Source: Cryobacterium breve
Lineage (GTDB): Bacteria; Actinomycetota; Actinomycetes; Actinomycetales; Microbacteriaceae
Assembly (NCBI RefSeq): GCF_027594785.1
Contig: NZ_CP075584.1
Span: 2,852,001 to 2,916,000 of the forward strand
DNA length: 64,000 nucleotides
Reading direction: 5' to 3'
In this document: positions 53,407 through 62,718 of the stretch, in pieces
Layout of the letters: each line of letters opens with the position of its first letter
How positions within the stretch are numbered: position 1 is the stretch's first letter
The notes under the pieces: model-generated
Database searches by the model: none
What the model saw: the letters and a program-made list of their open reading frames with translations, nothing else
What the model was told of the DNA's origin: nothing
Translations under genes and position numbers: made by a program

Positions 53407-55979
53407 CCGCCGGCCTTGCCGTTGCCGTTCTTGTTGGCGGCGGCCGCGAGCTTTCCGATCGAGATCGTCACGGTGTCACCGGGCTTGGCGCCTGCACCGG
53501 CGGCCGGGCTCATCGAGACGACCTTGCCGACCTGTGCCGGGTCGGTCACGTCGACCTCATTCTTGACCACCGCGAAGTTGCCGAGCAGCGATCTCGCCTC
53601 AGCCTCGCTCTTGCCGACGACGTCGGGGACGACGATCTGCGAGGCGTTGCTGGTGTAGACCGTCACGCTCGAGCCACGGTTGGTGCTGGTTCCGCCGGCG
53701 GGGTCGGTCTTCGCGACCGTGCCTGCGGGAAGCTCGGAGTCGGTGATCCCGCCGTTCACGAACAGGAATCCGGCAGCCTCGAGTGTCGACTGGGCTTCGG
53801 TGATGCTCTTGCCGCGGAGGTCGGGGATCGGCACCTGGACGGCATTGACGATGGCACCGGACGCGACCGGGAAGGCGTCTCCGCCGTACTTGGCGTTCGC
53901 GACGCTCATCACGACCGGCCACATCCGGTGCCGGGCGGTGGCCGCGGTACCGCTGTCGAACCGGGTGTTGCGCTGATCGCGGTCTCCGGTGACGCTCATG
54001 ACGCCGACGACCGTGGCGACCTTGGTCGTCGCACCGCTCATCCAGGTGTCCTTGTTGCCGTCTGTGGTTCCGGTCTTACCGATCATCGGCACCTTGGGGC
54101 TCGTAGCCGCGTTGGACGCAGTCGCCGTTCCCCGGGTCATGACCTGCTGCATCGCCGTCGTCATGCCTGCGGCGACGGCCGGATCGACGGACTGGGTGCA
54201 CGAGCTGGCCGGCACCGGGATTGCGGCCCCGTCCGTGCCGGTGATGTGGTCGATCACGATCGGGCTGCAGGTGGTGCCCTTGTTGGCGATGCCGGCGAAG
54301 GCGACCGCCATGCTCAGCGGCGCGACCTCGTTGGTGCCGAGCACCGCGGAGGCACCCTGCTCGAGCGGGGCGCCGTCGGCCCGGGTCACGCCGAACGCCT
54401 CGGCGGTCTTGCGGATGCCGCACAGGTCGAGTTTCTTGGCCATGCCGATGAAGCCGGTGTTGATCGACCCGATCGTGGACTCAAGGGCGCTGTAGTTGGC
54501 GCCGGCTTCACCGGAGTCGTTCTTCGGGTTGTAGCCCGGGAAGCTCACCGTGCCACCAGTCGCGCAGCTGTCCCGGAAGGTACCCCAGTTGGCCTTGCGC
54601 CGAGAGTCGACCCGTTCGTTGAGGGAGTGCCCCTCGGTGAGCCACTCCGCGAGGGTGAAGACCTTGTACGTCGAGCCGGGCTGGAAGCCGCTCGAGCCGC
54701 CCTGGTCGATATTGGTGTTGTAGTTGATGCCGGTGTAGTTCGCTCCGGTCGCCTGGACGGCCGGGTCCTGGCTGTAGTCCTTGTTCTGCGTCATCGCGAG
54801 AACCTTGCCGGTGCCGACGCCGACGCTGACGATCACGCCACCGACGTCCCAGCCGGGGTAGGTATCGGGAACGTTGGCCTTCATCGTGGTCTCGGCGGCA
54901 ATCTGCAGGTCCAGGTCGAGGGTCGTGTAGACGTTGTACCCGCCCCGGCGGAAGTTGGCCATCCGGGTGGTGTCGTCGGCTCCGAAAGTGGGGTCGTTCT
55001 GCAGGGTGTTCACGACGAGGTCGCAGAAGTACGCGCTGCCGCCGGCGGTCTGGCAGCCGGTCGAGGGCTCGTGGATGCTGGGCTCGATGGCCGAGGCGAT
55101 CGCGGCATCGTGGTCGGCCTGGTTGATCTTGCCGTACTTCAGCATCTCGTCGAGGATGTAGTCGCGGCGGTCCTTGTTCGCGGCGTAGCCGTTCGCTGCA
55201 CCGTTGGTCGCGCTGTCGGGCTGGTCGAGCTGGAACTTGACCGGGTTGTTCACGATCGCGACGAGGCTCGCCGCCTGCGGGAGCGTCAGCGTCGCCGCGG
55301 TCGAGCCGAAGTAGTACTCCGCCGCGGACTCGATGCCGTAGACGGTGCCGCCGAAGCCGGTGATGTTCAGGTATGAGCGGAGGATGTCGTCCTTCGCGTA
55401 CTTCTTCTCCACGCCGATCGCGAGGCGCATCTCCTTGAGCTTGCGGTCGGGAGTGGTTGCCGTCGCCGCGTCATAGCAGTCCGACCTCTTCTGGGCATCC
55501 GTGAGCACTTCGCACTTCTGCACGAGGACGTTCTTCACGTACTGCTGGGTGATCGAGGAGCCACCGCGGGTTCCGCCGCCGGCGAGGGTCGAGACGAGGC
55601 CGCCGACGGTGCCCTGCAGGTCGACGCCGCCGTGGTCGTAGAACCGGGGGTCTTCACCGGAGGTCGCGGCGTCCTTGACGAACTGGTTGATCGCGTCCGA
55701 CCCGACCTCGACGCGGTTCTGGTCGTAGAACGAGGCCAGAAGGGTCTGCGTTCCGTCACCCGTGGTCGCGTAGATGTTGCTCTTCTGCGAGAGCTGGTCG
55801 ATCTTCAGGTAGTCCGGCAGATTCTCGAAGACATTGATCGTGTTCGTCGCGGCCATGCCCGACAAAGCGAGAGCGGGAGTGACCGCAGCCGTCACGAGAA
55901 CACCGACGATTGCACTCATTCCAACGAAACCCAGGAGACCGCCCAGGGAGCCGCTGACCGTTCGATTTTTGGCAGACAT
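53403..55979 (-). CDS. Class A penicillin-binding protein with PASTA domains
   Basis: About 858 residues. One N-terminal membrane helix is followed by a GT51 glycosyltransferase domain (EDPRFYDHGGVDLQGT, GGSSITQQYVKN), then a transpeptidase domain with the SxxK serine in SGFQPGSTYKVF, the SIGSIN-like SxN and GKTGTTDGNKDTWMSG, and two C-terminal PASTA domains (IPDLRGKSITEAQSTLEAAG, VVPDVVGKSEAEARSLL). It polymerises and cross-links peptidoglycan. It ends in a Lys/Asn/Gly-rich tail. ATG 55979 begins MSAKNRTVSGSLGG. It is divergent from the DUF4177 gene, with 50 bp between the starts. Confidence 0.95.
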   Translation of the reverse strand: MSAKNRTVSGSLGGLLGFVGMSAIVGVLVTAAVTPALALSGMAATNTINVFENLPDYLKIDQLSQKSNIYATTGDGTQTLLASFYDQNRVEVGSDAINQFVKDAATSGEDPRFYDHGGVDLQGTVGGLVSTLAGGGTRGGSSITQQYVKNVLVQKCEVLTDAQKRSDCYDAATATTPDRKLKEMRLAIGVEKKYAKDDILRSYLNITGFGGTVYGIESAAEYYFGSTAATLTLPQAASLVAIVNNPVKFQLDQPDSATNGAANGYAANKDRRDYILDEMLKYGKINQADHDAAIASAIEPSIHEPSTGCQTAGGSAYFCDLVVNTLQNDPTFGADDTTRMANFRRGGYNVYTTLDLDLQIAAETTMKANVPDTYPGWDVGGVIVSVGVGTGKVLAMTQNKDYSQDPAVQATGANYTGINYNTNIDQGGSSGFQPGSTYKVFTLAEWLTEGHSLNERVDSRRKANWGTFRDSCATGGTVSFPGYNPKNDSGEAGANYSALESTIGSINTGFIGMAKKLDLCGIRKTAEAFGVTRADGAPLEQGASAVLGTNEVAPLSMAVAFAGIANKGTTCSPIVIDHITGTDGAAIPVPASSCTQSVDPAVAAGMTTAMQQVMTRGTATASNAATSPKVPMIGKTGTTDGNKDTWMSGATTKVATVVGVMSVTGDRDQRNTRFDSGTAATARHRMWPVVMSVANAKYGGDAFPVASGAIVNAVQVPIPDLRGKSITEAQSTLEAAGFLFVNGGITDSELPAGTVAKTDPAGGTSTNRGSSVTVYTSNASQIVVPDVVGKSEAEARSLLGNFAVVKNEVDVTDPAQVGKVVSMSPAAGAGAKPGDTVTISIGKLAAAANKNGNGKAGG

Positions 55980-56029
55980 ACAATTGAGCGTAAGGGACAA
56001 ATCTGTAAAATCGCCTGAATCGGAGTCTT

Positions 56030-56191
56030 ATGCCTGCCTGGGAGTACCTCACCACCCCGCTGATGATCCACAACACCGCGGCCATTCTGAACAGCTGGGG
56101 ATCGGACGGCTGGGAGCTCGTCCAGGTCGTACCCGGACCGGAGGGCGGGCTCGTCGCCTACCTCAAGCGTCCCGTTGTGAAAGAGGCCTGA
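56030..56191 (+). CDS. DUF4177-type small protein
   Basis: A 53-residue protein starting at ATG 56030 behind GGAG (56022-56025). It reads MPAWEYLTTPLMIHNTAA, then ILNSWGSDGWELVQVV and a GPEGGLVAYLKRP end, the short DUF4177 pattern (WEY near the start, GWELVQV in the middle). It ends 2 bp before the RidA start; this DUF4177-RidA pair upstream of a divergent class A PBP is common in actinobacteria. Function unknown. Confidence 0.85.
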   Translation: MPAWEYLTTPLMIHNTAAILNSWGSDGWELVQVVPGPEGGLVAYLKRPVVKEA

Positions 56192-56193
56192 TC

Positions 56194-56666
56194 ATGTCGA
56201 TCATTGATGCTCGCCTCGCCGAACTCGGGATCGACCTGCCCAGCGTGGTTCCTCCGGTGGCGTCGTATGTTCCCGCCGTCATCTCCGGCAACCTGGTCTT
56301 CACCTCCGGCCAGCTGCCGATGGTGTCCGGCGTGCTGCCGGAGACCGGCAAGGTCGGCGACGGCCACGGACTCGTGCCCGCAGCGGACGCCCAGGAGTAC
56401 GCCCGCCTGTGCGCGCTCAACGCGCTCGCGGCGATCAAGGCCGTGATCGGGTCGCTCGACCGCATCACGCAGGTCGTCAAGGTCACCGGCTTCGTCGCAT
56501 CCGACCCCGCGTTCACCGGCCAGCCCGGAGTCGTCAACGGGGCATCGCAGGTGCTTGGCGAGATCTTCGGCGACCGCGGCGTGCACGCCCGCTCGGCGGT
56601 CGGCGTCGCCGTGCTGCCGCTCGACTCGCCCGTCGAGGTGGAGCCATCATCGTCTCCTTCGCCTAG
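56194..56666 (+). CDS. RidA/YjgF-family protein (frameshift near the 3' end)
   Basis: About 157 residues. RidA enzymes deaminate reactive enamine/imine intermediates. Conserved segments are VISGNLVFTSGQLPM, ALNALAAIKAVIGSLDRI, VKVTGFVASDPAF and VHARSAVGVAVLPLDSPVEV, with the substrate-binding Arg in HARSA. The family normally ends VEVEAIIVSFA or similar. Here GTGGAGCCATC (56638-56648) lacks a G compared with GTGGAGGCCATC; adding it gives VEVEAIIVSFA and a TAG at 56664-56666. As it stands, the frame runs on to 56709 with an unrelated tail. Confidence 0.88.
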
Positions 56667-56681
56667 CCCGTTTTTCTCTAA

Positions 56682-56763
56682 CGAATTCGACGGAGTTTTT
56701 GGGTTTTGAGTACGTAGGAGCGCGTTTTAAGCGCTTTCCGGACAAAATCTCCGTCGAATTGGT
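56682..56763. repeat. Long inverted repeat between convergent genes
   Basis: CGAATTCGACGGAG (left) and CTCCGTCGAATT (right) pair, with continuing TTT/AAA pairing inside and a 40-base centre that itself contains AAGCGC/GCGCGT-type pairing. It lies between the RidA and acyltransferase stops, so it may serve as a bidirectional terminator. The arms are AT-richer than the surrounding DNA. Confidence 0.75.
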
Positions 56764-56776
56764 GAGGGGCCGGTCA

Positions 56777-58029
56777 CTACTCGGCGAGGGCGCGGTCGTT
56801 TTCGGGGGCGCGGGCTGCGAGGTCAGCGGATGCCGCGGCATCCGCCTGCCTGCCGCCGCGCCCGCGAAGCGCCCCGGCCTTCTCGCTCGCCCACCGGCCC
56901 GTCCAGGTCGCGAGGCGCTGCGCGGGCAGCTCGACCCACAGGTACATCAGCTGCGCGAGCACGAGGCTGAGCGGCACGGAGACGAGCGCGCCGAGCCACC
57001 AGCGGCCCGGTCCGAACATCGTGCCGAAGGCGACGACGACCGGGAAGTGCACGAGGTAGAGGCTGAAGCTCACCGTGCCGAGCCAGACCAGCGGCCGGGC
57101 GGAGAGCGGGCGCTGCAGCGGAGGCCACAGTGCGACGACGGCGACGACGAGCACGGCGCCGGGCACCCGCAGCGCGAGGGTCAGGTCGCCCCAGAGCCCG
57201 CTGAGTTGCGGGCGGAGCAGCCAGTGCGACACGAGCAGGGCTGGGCCGAGGGCGGTGAGCCCGATCCAGACGGCGGTGCCCCCGCGTCGCGCGGCGACCC
57301 GGGCGGCCCAGGTGCGCAGGGACTCGTAGTTCGCGGCGAGCAGGGCGCCGAGGCCGAACGCGGGCAGGTACATCAGCGGTTCGATGCCGGTGACGTACCC
57401 GGTCGCACTCACGGCGAGGAAGGCAGCGGCCCAGAGCGCGGGCAGCCGGCGCGTCGCGACGGCGAGCAGCACGCAGATCGGCAACAGAAGCGAGAACCAC
57501 ATCTCCCAGGTCAGCGACCAGAGGGGCGGGTTGACGTCCGGCCGGCCGGAGCCGCCGATGACGCTCGCCTCACCGAGCAGGTTGGGGAGGCCGATGTCGG
57601 GGCTGTCCTGCCGCTTGAGCCAACTGCCGCCGACGTCGATGCCCGTGCGCGGCACGAGCAGGATCCACGCCGCGGCGAGGGCGACGGACACGACGACGGG
57701 GATCGCCAGGCGGATGATGCGGCGCGGGTAGTACGCGACCCAGTCGTAGCCGGTGCCGATGGCTCGGGCTGCGAGGGGGAGCGCACAAGCACGAAGCCGC
57801 TCAGCACAAAGAAGACGAGCACGAACTCGGGGCCTGCAACGAGGAACTTGAGCGGGGTCAGGGTCGACCACCAGCCCGCCGAACCGGTGTTCACGCCGAC
57901 AGTGGACTGGTAGGCGGCGGCGATGCCGGGAGCGGTCATCGAGACGTGGTGCACGAGCACGATGCCGGCCGCGACACCGCGGAGGGCATCGAGGGCGACC
58001 AGGCGTCCGGACGAGGGAAGGCGAGGCAT
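56777..58029 (-). CDS. Acyltransferase family 3 membrane protein (one apparent frameshift)
   Basis: About 415 residues with ten helices. It starts near ATG 58029 with RLVALDALRGVAAGIVLVHH, the conserved family opening with its His, then FVLVFFVLSGFVLV. The frame breaks at about 57780; the minus strand reads GTGCTTGTGCGCTCCCC, and adding one base (GTGCGGCTCCCC) would join FVLV to RLPLAARAIGTGYDWV and YYPRRIIRLAIPVVVSVALA. The end contains SLYLVHFPVVVAFGTM with the late His. It probably O-acylates an extracytoplasmic glycan. It is on the same strand as acsA with a 65 bp gap. Confidence 0.8.
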
Positions 58030-58094
58030 TGTCCCCACGATAGGGGGGCCGCTTGTGAAAACCCTCACTGCCCCCTCGTCCGGCGCCGATGCGC

Positions 58095-60051
58095 CTACTT
58101 CAGGGTGCTCTTGATCACCTGCATCACCGAGGTGTCGGCGAGGGTCGTCGTGTCGCCGATTTCGCGGCCCTCTGCGACATCCTGTAACAGGCGGCGGATG
58201 ATCTTGCCCGAGCGGGTCTTCGGCAGGCTCGTTCACGATGAAGATCTGCCGCGGACGCGCGATCGCGCCGATCTGCTGCGCCACGTGCGCCCGCAACACC
58301 GCCTGGATGTCCTCGTGCGAGCTCTCCTCGAGGTGGCTGTACTTGATGATCACGAACGCGACGACGGCCTGGCCGGTCGTCTCGTCGTGCGCGCCGACCA
58401 CAGCCGCCTCGGCCGTCATCGGGTGCGACACGAGCGACGACTCGATCTCCGCGGTCGAGAGCCGGTGCCCGGAGACGTTCATCACGTCGTCGACCCGGCC
58501 GAGCAGCCAGATGTCGCCGTCCTCGTCGAGACGGGCGCCGTCGCCGGCGAAGTAGCGCGGGTTCTCCTCGCCGAACTTCTCCCAGTACGTTTCGATGAAC
58601 CGCTCGGGGTCGCCCCAGATGCCGCGGAGCATGGACGGCCAGGGTTCGGTGACGACGAGCAGCCCGCCGTTGCCGTGCCCGACGTGCACGCCGGCCTCGT
58701 CGAGCACGTCGATCGACACCCCGGGGATCGGCACCTGCGCGGCGCCCGGCTTCGCGACGGTGACCCCGGGAAGCGCGGAAATCATGATCGCGCCGGTCTC
58801 GGTCTGCCACCAGGTGTCCACAACCGGGGCGACATTGCCGCCGATCACTTCGCGGTACCACATCCACGCTTCAGGGTTGATCGGTTCGCCGACCGAGCCG
58901 AGCAGCCGCAGGCTCGACAGGTCGAAACCCTGCGGAATCTGGCGGCCGAGCTTCATGAACGTGCGGATCGCGGTGGGCGCCGTGTAGAGGATGCTGACCT
59001 TGTACTTCTCGACGATCTCCCACCAGCGGCCCGGGTGCGGGGTGTCCGGGGTGCCCTCGAAGAGCACCTGCGTTGCCCCGTTGGCGAGCGGGCCGTAGGT
59101 CACGTAGCTGTGACCCGTGATCCAGCCGACGTCCGCGGTGCACCAGTAGACATCCGTTTCGGGGTGCAGGTCGAAGACGTTCTTGTGCGTGAAGGCGACC
59201 TGGGTGAGGTAGCCGCCGCTCGTGTGCAGGATGCCCTTGGGCTTGCCGGTCGTGCCCGAGGTGTACAGGATGAACAGCGGATTCTCGGCGGGGAAGCCCT
59301 CGGCCTCGTGCTCCGCGTCGACGCTCGCGAGCTCGTCGTGCCACCACAGGTCGTGGTCGGTCCACTCCACGTCGTTGCCGGTGCGCTTGACGACGAGCAC
59401 GTTGCGCACGGTCGTCGGCGTGCCGGACAGTGCCATGTCGACCGCGGGCTTGAGGGGCGTGACCCGGCCCTTGCGGTAGCCGCCGTCCGCGGTGATCACG
59501 AGCACGGCGTTCGCGTCGTCGATCCGGGAGCGCAGGCTCTCGGCGCTGAAGCCGCCGAAGATGACCGAGTGAACCGCACCGAGGCGGGCGACGGCGAGCA
59601 TCGAGATCACGGCCTCGGGGATCATCGGCAGGTAGATCGCGACCCGGTCCCCGGCCTGCACACCGAGCTTTGTCAGCACATTCGCAGCTCGCTTCACCTC
59701 CGCCGTCAACTCGGCATAGGTGATCGCGCGGGAGTCGCCGGGCTCGCCCTCGAAGTAGAGCGCGACCCGGTCGCCATGGCCCGCGAGCACGTGCCGGTCG
59801 AGGCAGTTCCAGGCCACATTGATGTGCCCGTCCTCGAACCATTTCGCGAACGGCGGGTTGGTCCAGTCCAGCACTTTGGTGAACGGCTTGTGCCAATGCA
59901 GCAGGCTGCGGGCCTGATCGGCCCAGAATTCGAGGCGGTCGTCCGCGGCATCCGTGTAAAGCTGCGAAGTGCCGACGGCGTGGTCCGCGAACTCGGCACT
60001 CGGTGCGAACCTGCGGGTTTCGTTGAGAAGGTGGTCGATCTGAACGCTCAT
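58095..60051 (-). CDS. acsA: Acetyl-CoA synthetase (one apparent frameshift)
   Basis: An AMP-forming acetate-CoA ligase of about 650 residues. Motifs: [31 protein letters not shown] (adenylate core), [34 protein letters not shown], and [20 protein letters not shown] with [14 protein letters not shown]. The frame breaks at 58226-58227: the minus strand has AACGAGCCTGCCG for AACGAGCTGCCG. Removing the extra C restores [20 protein letters not shown] with the catalytic, acetylatable lysine, and the gene then ends at TAG 58095. As written the protein would lack its catalytic end and run into the next gene. ATG 60051 follows GGAG. Confidence 0.93.
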
Positions 60052-60215
60052 AGCTTGTCGCTCCTTTGCGATGACGGCCGGGTGCGTAACAAGCCCCTCG
60101 TGCACCATACCCTGAGGATCCGCGAACCCACGTTGCGGGGAATTGCGGAGCGGCTCCCTCCGCGCCGAACGCGCCGCGATCGCCGCAAGACCCCCTGGAT
60201 AGGGGCCACGGAATC

Positions 60216-60237
60216 GTGTCCTCATTTATGAGGACAC
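60216..60237. promoter_or_regulatory. Perfect dyad, operator-like
   Basis: GTGTCCTCAT and ATGAGGACAC are exact inverted repeats with a TT spacer. The site is 165 bp upstream of acsA (leftward) and about 50 bp upstream of the 6C RNA (rightward), so it could bind a dimeric regulator controlling either. Confidence 0.6.
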
Positions 60238-60274
60238 GGGGGACTTGCGCATCTGGATTTTCCTTATACACTTA

Positions 60275-60380
60275 GACACGTCCGAACGAAAGTTTTGACC
60301 TGCATCACGTTTGGTTCCCCCCAATCAGCGTGATGCCGAGGCGGCACCTGTTCCCCCAATAGGTGCCGCCCCCTTTTTTA
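60275..60380 (+). ncRNA. 6C small RNA
   Basis: Two successive stem-loops with C-rich loops. Stem 1 is GCATCACG/CGTGATGC (60302-60335) with CCCCCC in its loop. Stem 2 is GGCGGCACCT/AGGTGCCGCC (60340-60370) with CCCCC in its loop, followed by CCCTTTTTT as terminator. This is the defining architecture of the actinobacterial 6C RNA. In mycobacteria the 6C RNA (B11) also lies close to Tad-like genes, matching tadA here. A candidate -10 (TATACA, 60265-60270) precedes it; the exact 5' end is estimated. Confidence 0.85.
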
Positions 60381-60501
60381 ACGACTCGGCGGTTGTGTGG
60401 CCGGTCGACGGCCCCTCCTGCACCGCTGCCGCGCTGGACGAATTGTCCACAGTCTTCGCGGCGGCCCCGGTCAATCGCTCGTCACGGCCTACCGTCGGGG
60501 C

Positions 60502-61561
60502 ATGGTGCAACCGTTCATCGCCGTCCCGTCGCTCAGCCGTGAGCGGATGCCGGGCGCCCCCGGCACGGGGGAGCCCGCGTCGGTGGCGCGGTCGCTGCCC
60601 GGGCGGGACCTCTCCGAACTGGGCGCACTCGCGCGGTACGCGGCATCCACCGGCGTGACCGACCTGTTCGTGAACGGCGAGGCCGGCCTGTGGGTCGACG
60701 CGGGCCTCGGCCCGGTGCGGGAGCCGGGCTGGCGGAGCGCCGAGGCGGAGGTCAGAGCGCTCGCCGTGCGGTTGATCGCGCTCGGCGGCCGGCACATCGA
60801 CGAGGCGAGCCCGTGCGTCGATGTGCGGCTCTCCGACGGCATCCGCGTGCACGCCGTGCTGCCGCCGGTGTCGAGTACGGGCACCCTGCTCTCGATCCGG
60901 CTGCCGCGGCCCGACCGGCCGAGACTGGCCGCGCTCGCCGCCGCGGGGCTCTGCGGCTCCGGGGCGGCCGGCCAGGCGCTCACGGCGCGCCTGCGCGCCG
61001 CCGTGCAGGGCCGGGAGAACCTGCTCGTGACCGGGGCGGCGGGAAGCGGCAAGACGACCCTGCTGGCTGCGCTCCTCGGCGAGGCGCCGCCGGGGGAGCG
61101 CATCGTCGTCATCGAGGACGTCGCCGAGCTTCGCATCGAGCACCCGCACGTTGTGGCGCTCGAGTCGCGGCAGCCGAATCTCGAGGGCGCCGGCCGGGTC
61201 GGCCTCGATGCGTTGCTGCGCGAGGCGCTGCGGATGCGCCCGGACCGGCTGGTGCTCGGTGAGTGCCGTGGCGGCGAGCCTGCGCGAACTGCTCGCCGCC
61301 CTCAACACCGGGCATGACGGCGGGGCGGGCACCCTGCACGCGAATTCGCTGGGCGACGTGCCCGCCCGGCTCGAGGCCCTCGGGGCGCTCGCCGGGATGA
61401 GCCAGGCGGCCGTCGCCCGGCAGACGGTCAGCGCGATCGGCCTTGTGCTGCACCTCGAGCGCCGCGGCGGCTCGCGGAGGATCGCCCAGCTCGGGCGATT
61501 CGAGCTCGACGCCCGGGGGCTCCTTGTCACCGTGCCTGTTGCCGTGCCGGTCGTCCCGTGA
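60502..61561 (+). CDS. tadA: TadA/CpaF-type secretion ATPase (one apparent frameshift)
   Basis: About 352 residues, a hexameric ATPase that powers Tad/Flp pilus assembly. It has Walker A TGAAGSGKTTLLAALL, IVVIEDVAELRIEHPHVVAL (Asp box), the Walker B region MRPDRLVLGECRGGE and the His box GTLHANSLGDVPARL. At 61279-61280 GGCGAGCTGCGC has become GGCGAGCCTGCGC; removing one C joins CRGGE to LRELLAALNTGHDGGAGTLH. ATG 60502 is chosen at the family start; its stop overlaps the next gene. The neighbouring 6C RNA is a syntenic feature. Confidence 0.88.
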
Positions 61562-62670
61562 TGCGCCGGCGTGAGGCCGACTCGGCGGCGCGTGTGGGCC
61601 GTGCGCCGCGTGCGGATGCCGGGAGGCATCGTCGCGGGACGGGGCGCCGCCGGGCTCGCCGAGACCCGCGACGGGACGTCGACATCGAGCACGCGGCCCG
61701 GATCGTGCAGCGGCTGGCCGTTCTCCTCTCGGCGGGGGTGTCGCCCGTGACCGCGTGGGGATATCTGGACGACGACACCGGCCCGGACGCCTCTCGTGTT
61801 GTCCCGCTCGGTACCCATCAAAGGCGACCTTGCGCGAACCGCCCCGGTGCCGATGGGCCGGCCGTGGGCATCCGTGTCGTGAGGGCCGCCGGTCTCGCGG
61901 CAGGCCGTGGAGACAGCGTCGCGGAGGCCATTGCGGGGGAGGCGCGGGCCGTGGGCGGGCAGCCGGGAGACGCCTGGTTCGCTGTCGCCGCCGCCTGGGA
62001 GGTGGCGACGCGGTCAGGGGCGCCGCTCGCCGCGTGCCTGCGTCAACTCGCGGCCAGCCTGCGCGACCTCGGCCAGCTGCACGCCGACCTCGAGACGGCG
62101 CTCGCCGGACCGGCCGCGACCGCGCGGCTGGTCGCCGTCCTGCCGCTCGTCGGGATCGCCTTCGGCGGCCTGCTCGGGTTCAACACTGTCGCGACGCTGT
62201 TCCTCACGGTACCGGGCTGGTTGTGTCTCGGAAGCGGTGCCGGACTCATGCTCGCGGGGAGCGTGTGGAATCGCCGGCTGCTGCGGCGGGCACGGGCACG
62301 GGCCCCGACGCCGGGTCTCGAACTCGACCTGACCGCGATCGCGATGAGCGGCGGCGGTTCGGTCGAACGCGCCCAGGCTCTGGTGACGGAGGCGCTCGGT
62401 CGGTATCTCCCTGCCGACGGTGTCCGGCGCACCGCCGGCGACCGGGTGCTGGACCTGGCGGTGCGCGCCGGCGTGCCCGCCGCCGAGCTCCTGCGCAGTG
62501 AAGCCGACCAGCAGCGCCGCGACGCCCGCACAGAGGGCCAGCGGCGGGTGATTGCGCTTGGGATGGCCCTGCTGGTTCCCCTCGGGTTATGCGTACTCCC
62601 GGCCTTCATGCTGCTCGGCGTGGTCCCGCTCCTCGTCACGGTGCTGTCGACGACACTGTCGGAGTTCTAG
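61561..62670 (+). CDS. Tad/type II secretion F-domain membrane protein (TadB-like)
   Basis: About 369 residues. A basic N-terminus is followed by a helical domain (EHAARIVQRLAVLLSAGVSP, AAWEVATRSGAPLAACLRQL) and helices typical of T2SSF proteins (LVAVLPLVGIAFGGLLGFNT, FLTVPGWLCLGSGAGLMLAG), a second cytoplasmic domain and a terminal helix pair (ALGMALLVPLGLCVLPAFML). It forms the inner-membrane platform with TadA. It seems to combine features usually split between TadB and TadC, and no pilin or TadE/F genes follow, so the locus is reduced. ATG 61561 overlaps tadA by TGATG. Confidence 0.8.
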   Translation: MRRREADSAARVGRAPRADAGRHRRGTGRRRARRDPRRDVDIEHAARIVQRLAVLLSAGVSPVTAWGYLDDDTGPDASRVVPLGTHQRRPCANRPGADGPAVGIRVVRAAGLAAGRGDSVAEAIAGEARAVGGQPGDAWFAVAAAWEVATRSGAPLAACLRQLAASLRDLGQLHADLETALAGPAATARLVAVLPLVGIAFGGLLGFNTVATLFLTVPGWLCLGSGAGLMLAGSVWNRRLLRRARARAPTPGLELDLTAIAMSGGGSVERAQALVTEALGRYLPADGVRRTAGDRVLDLAVRAGVPAAELLRSEADQQRRDARTEGQRRVIALGMALLVPLGLCVLPAFMLLGVVPLLVTVLSTTLSEF

Positions 62671-62718
62671 CCGCTGGCGTCCGGACACGACAGAGCCAGA
62701 CCAGAGTGTACGGCCCGT

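Noticed and set aside
53928-55376. Long plus-strand open frame opposite the class A PBP
   Set aside because: Antisense shadow of a gene with complete GT51, transpeptidase and PASTA motifs.
57511-60225. A fused acetyl-CoA synthetase-acyltransferase protein of about 900 residues
   Set aside because: The fusion exists only because of the extra C at 58226; correcting it restores the normal synthetase end and stop at 58095.
1791-61280. Programmed +1 ribosomal frameshifting at GAG CCT G
   Set aside because: The motif occurs on either strand relative to the gene, in unrelated gene families that are normally read in one frame, so translation cannot be the common cause.
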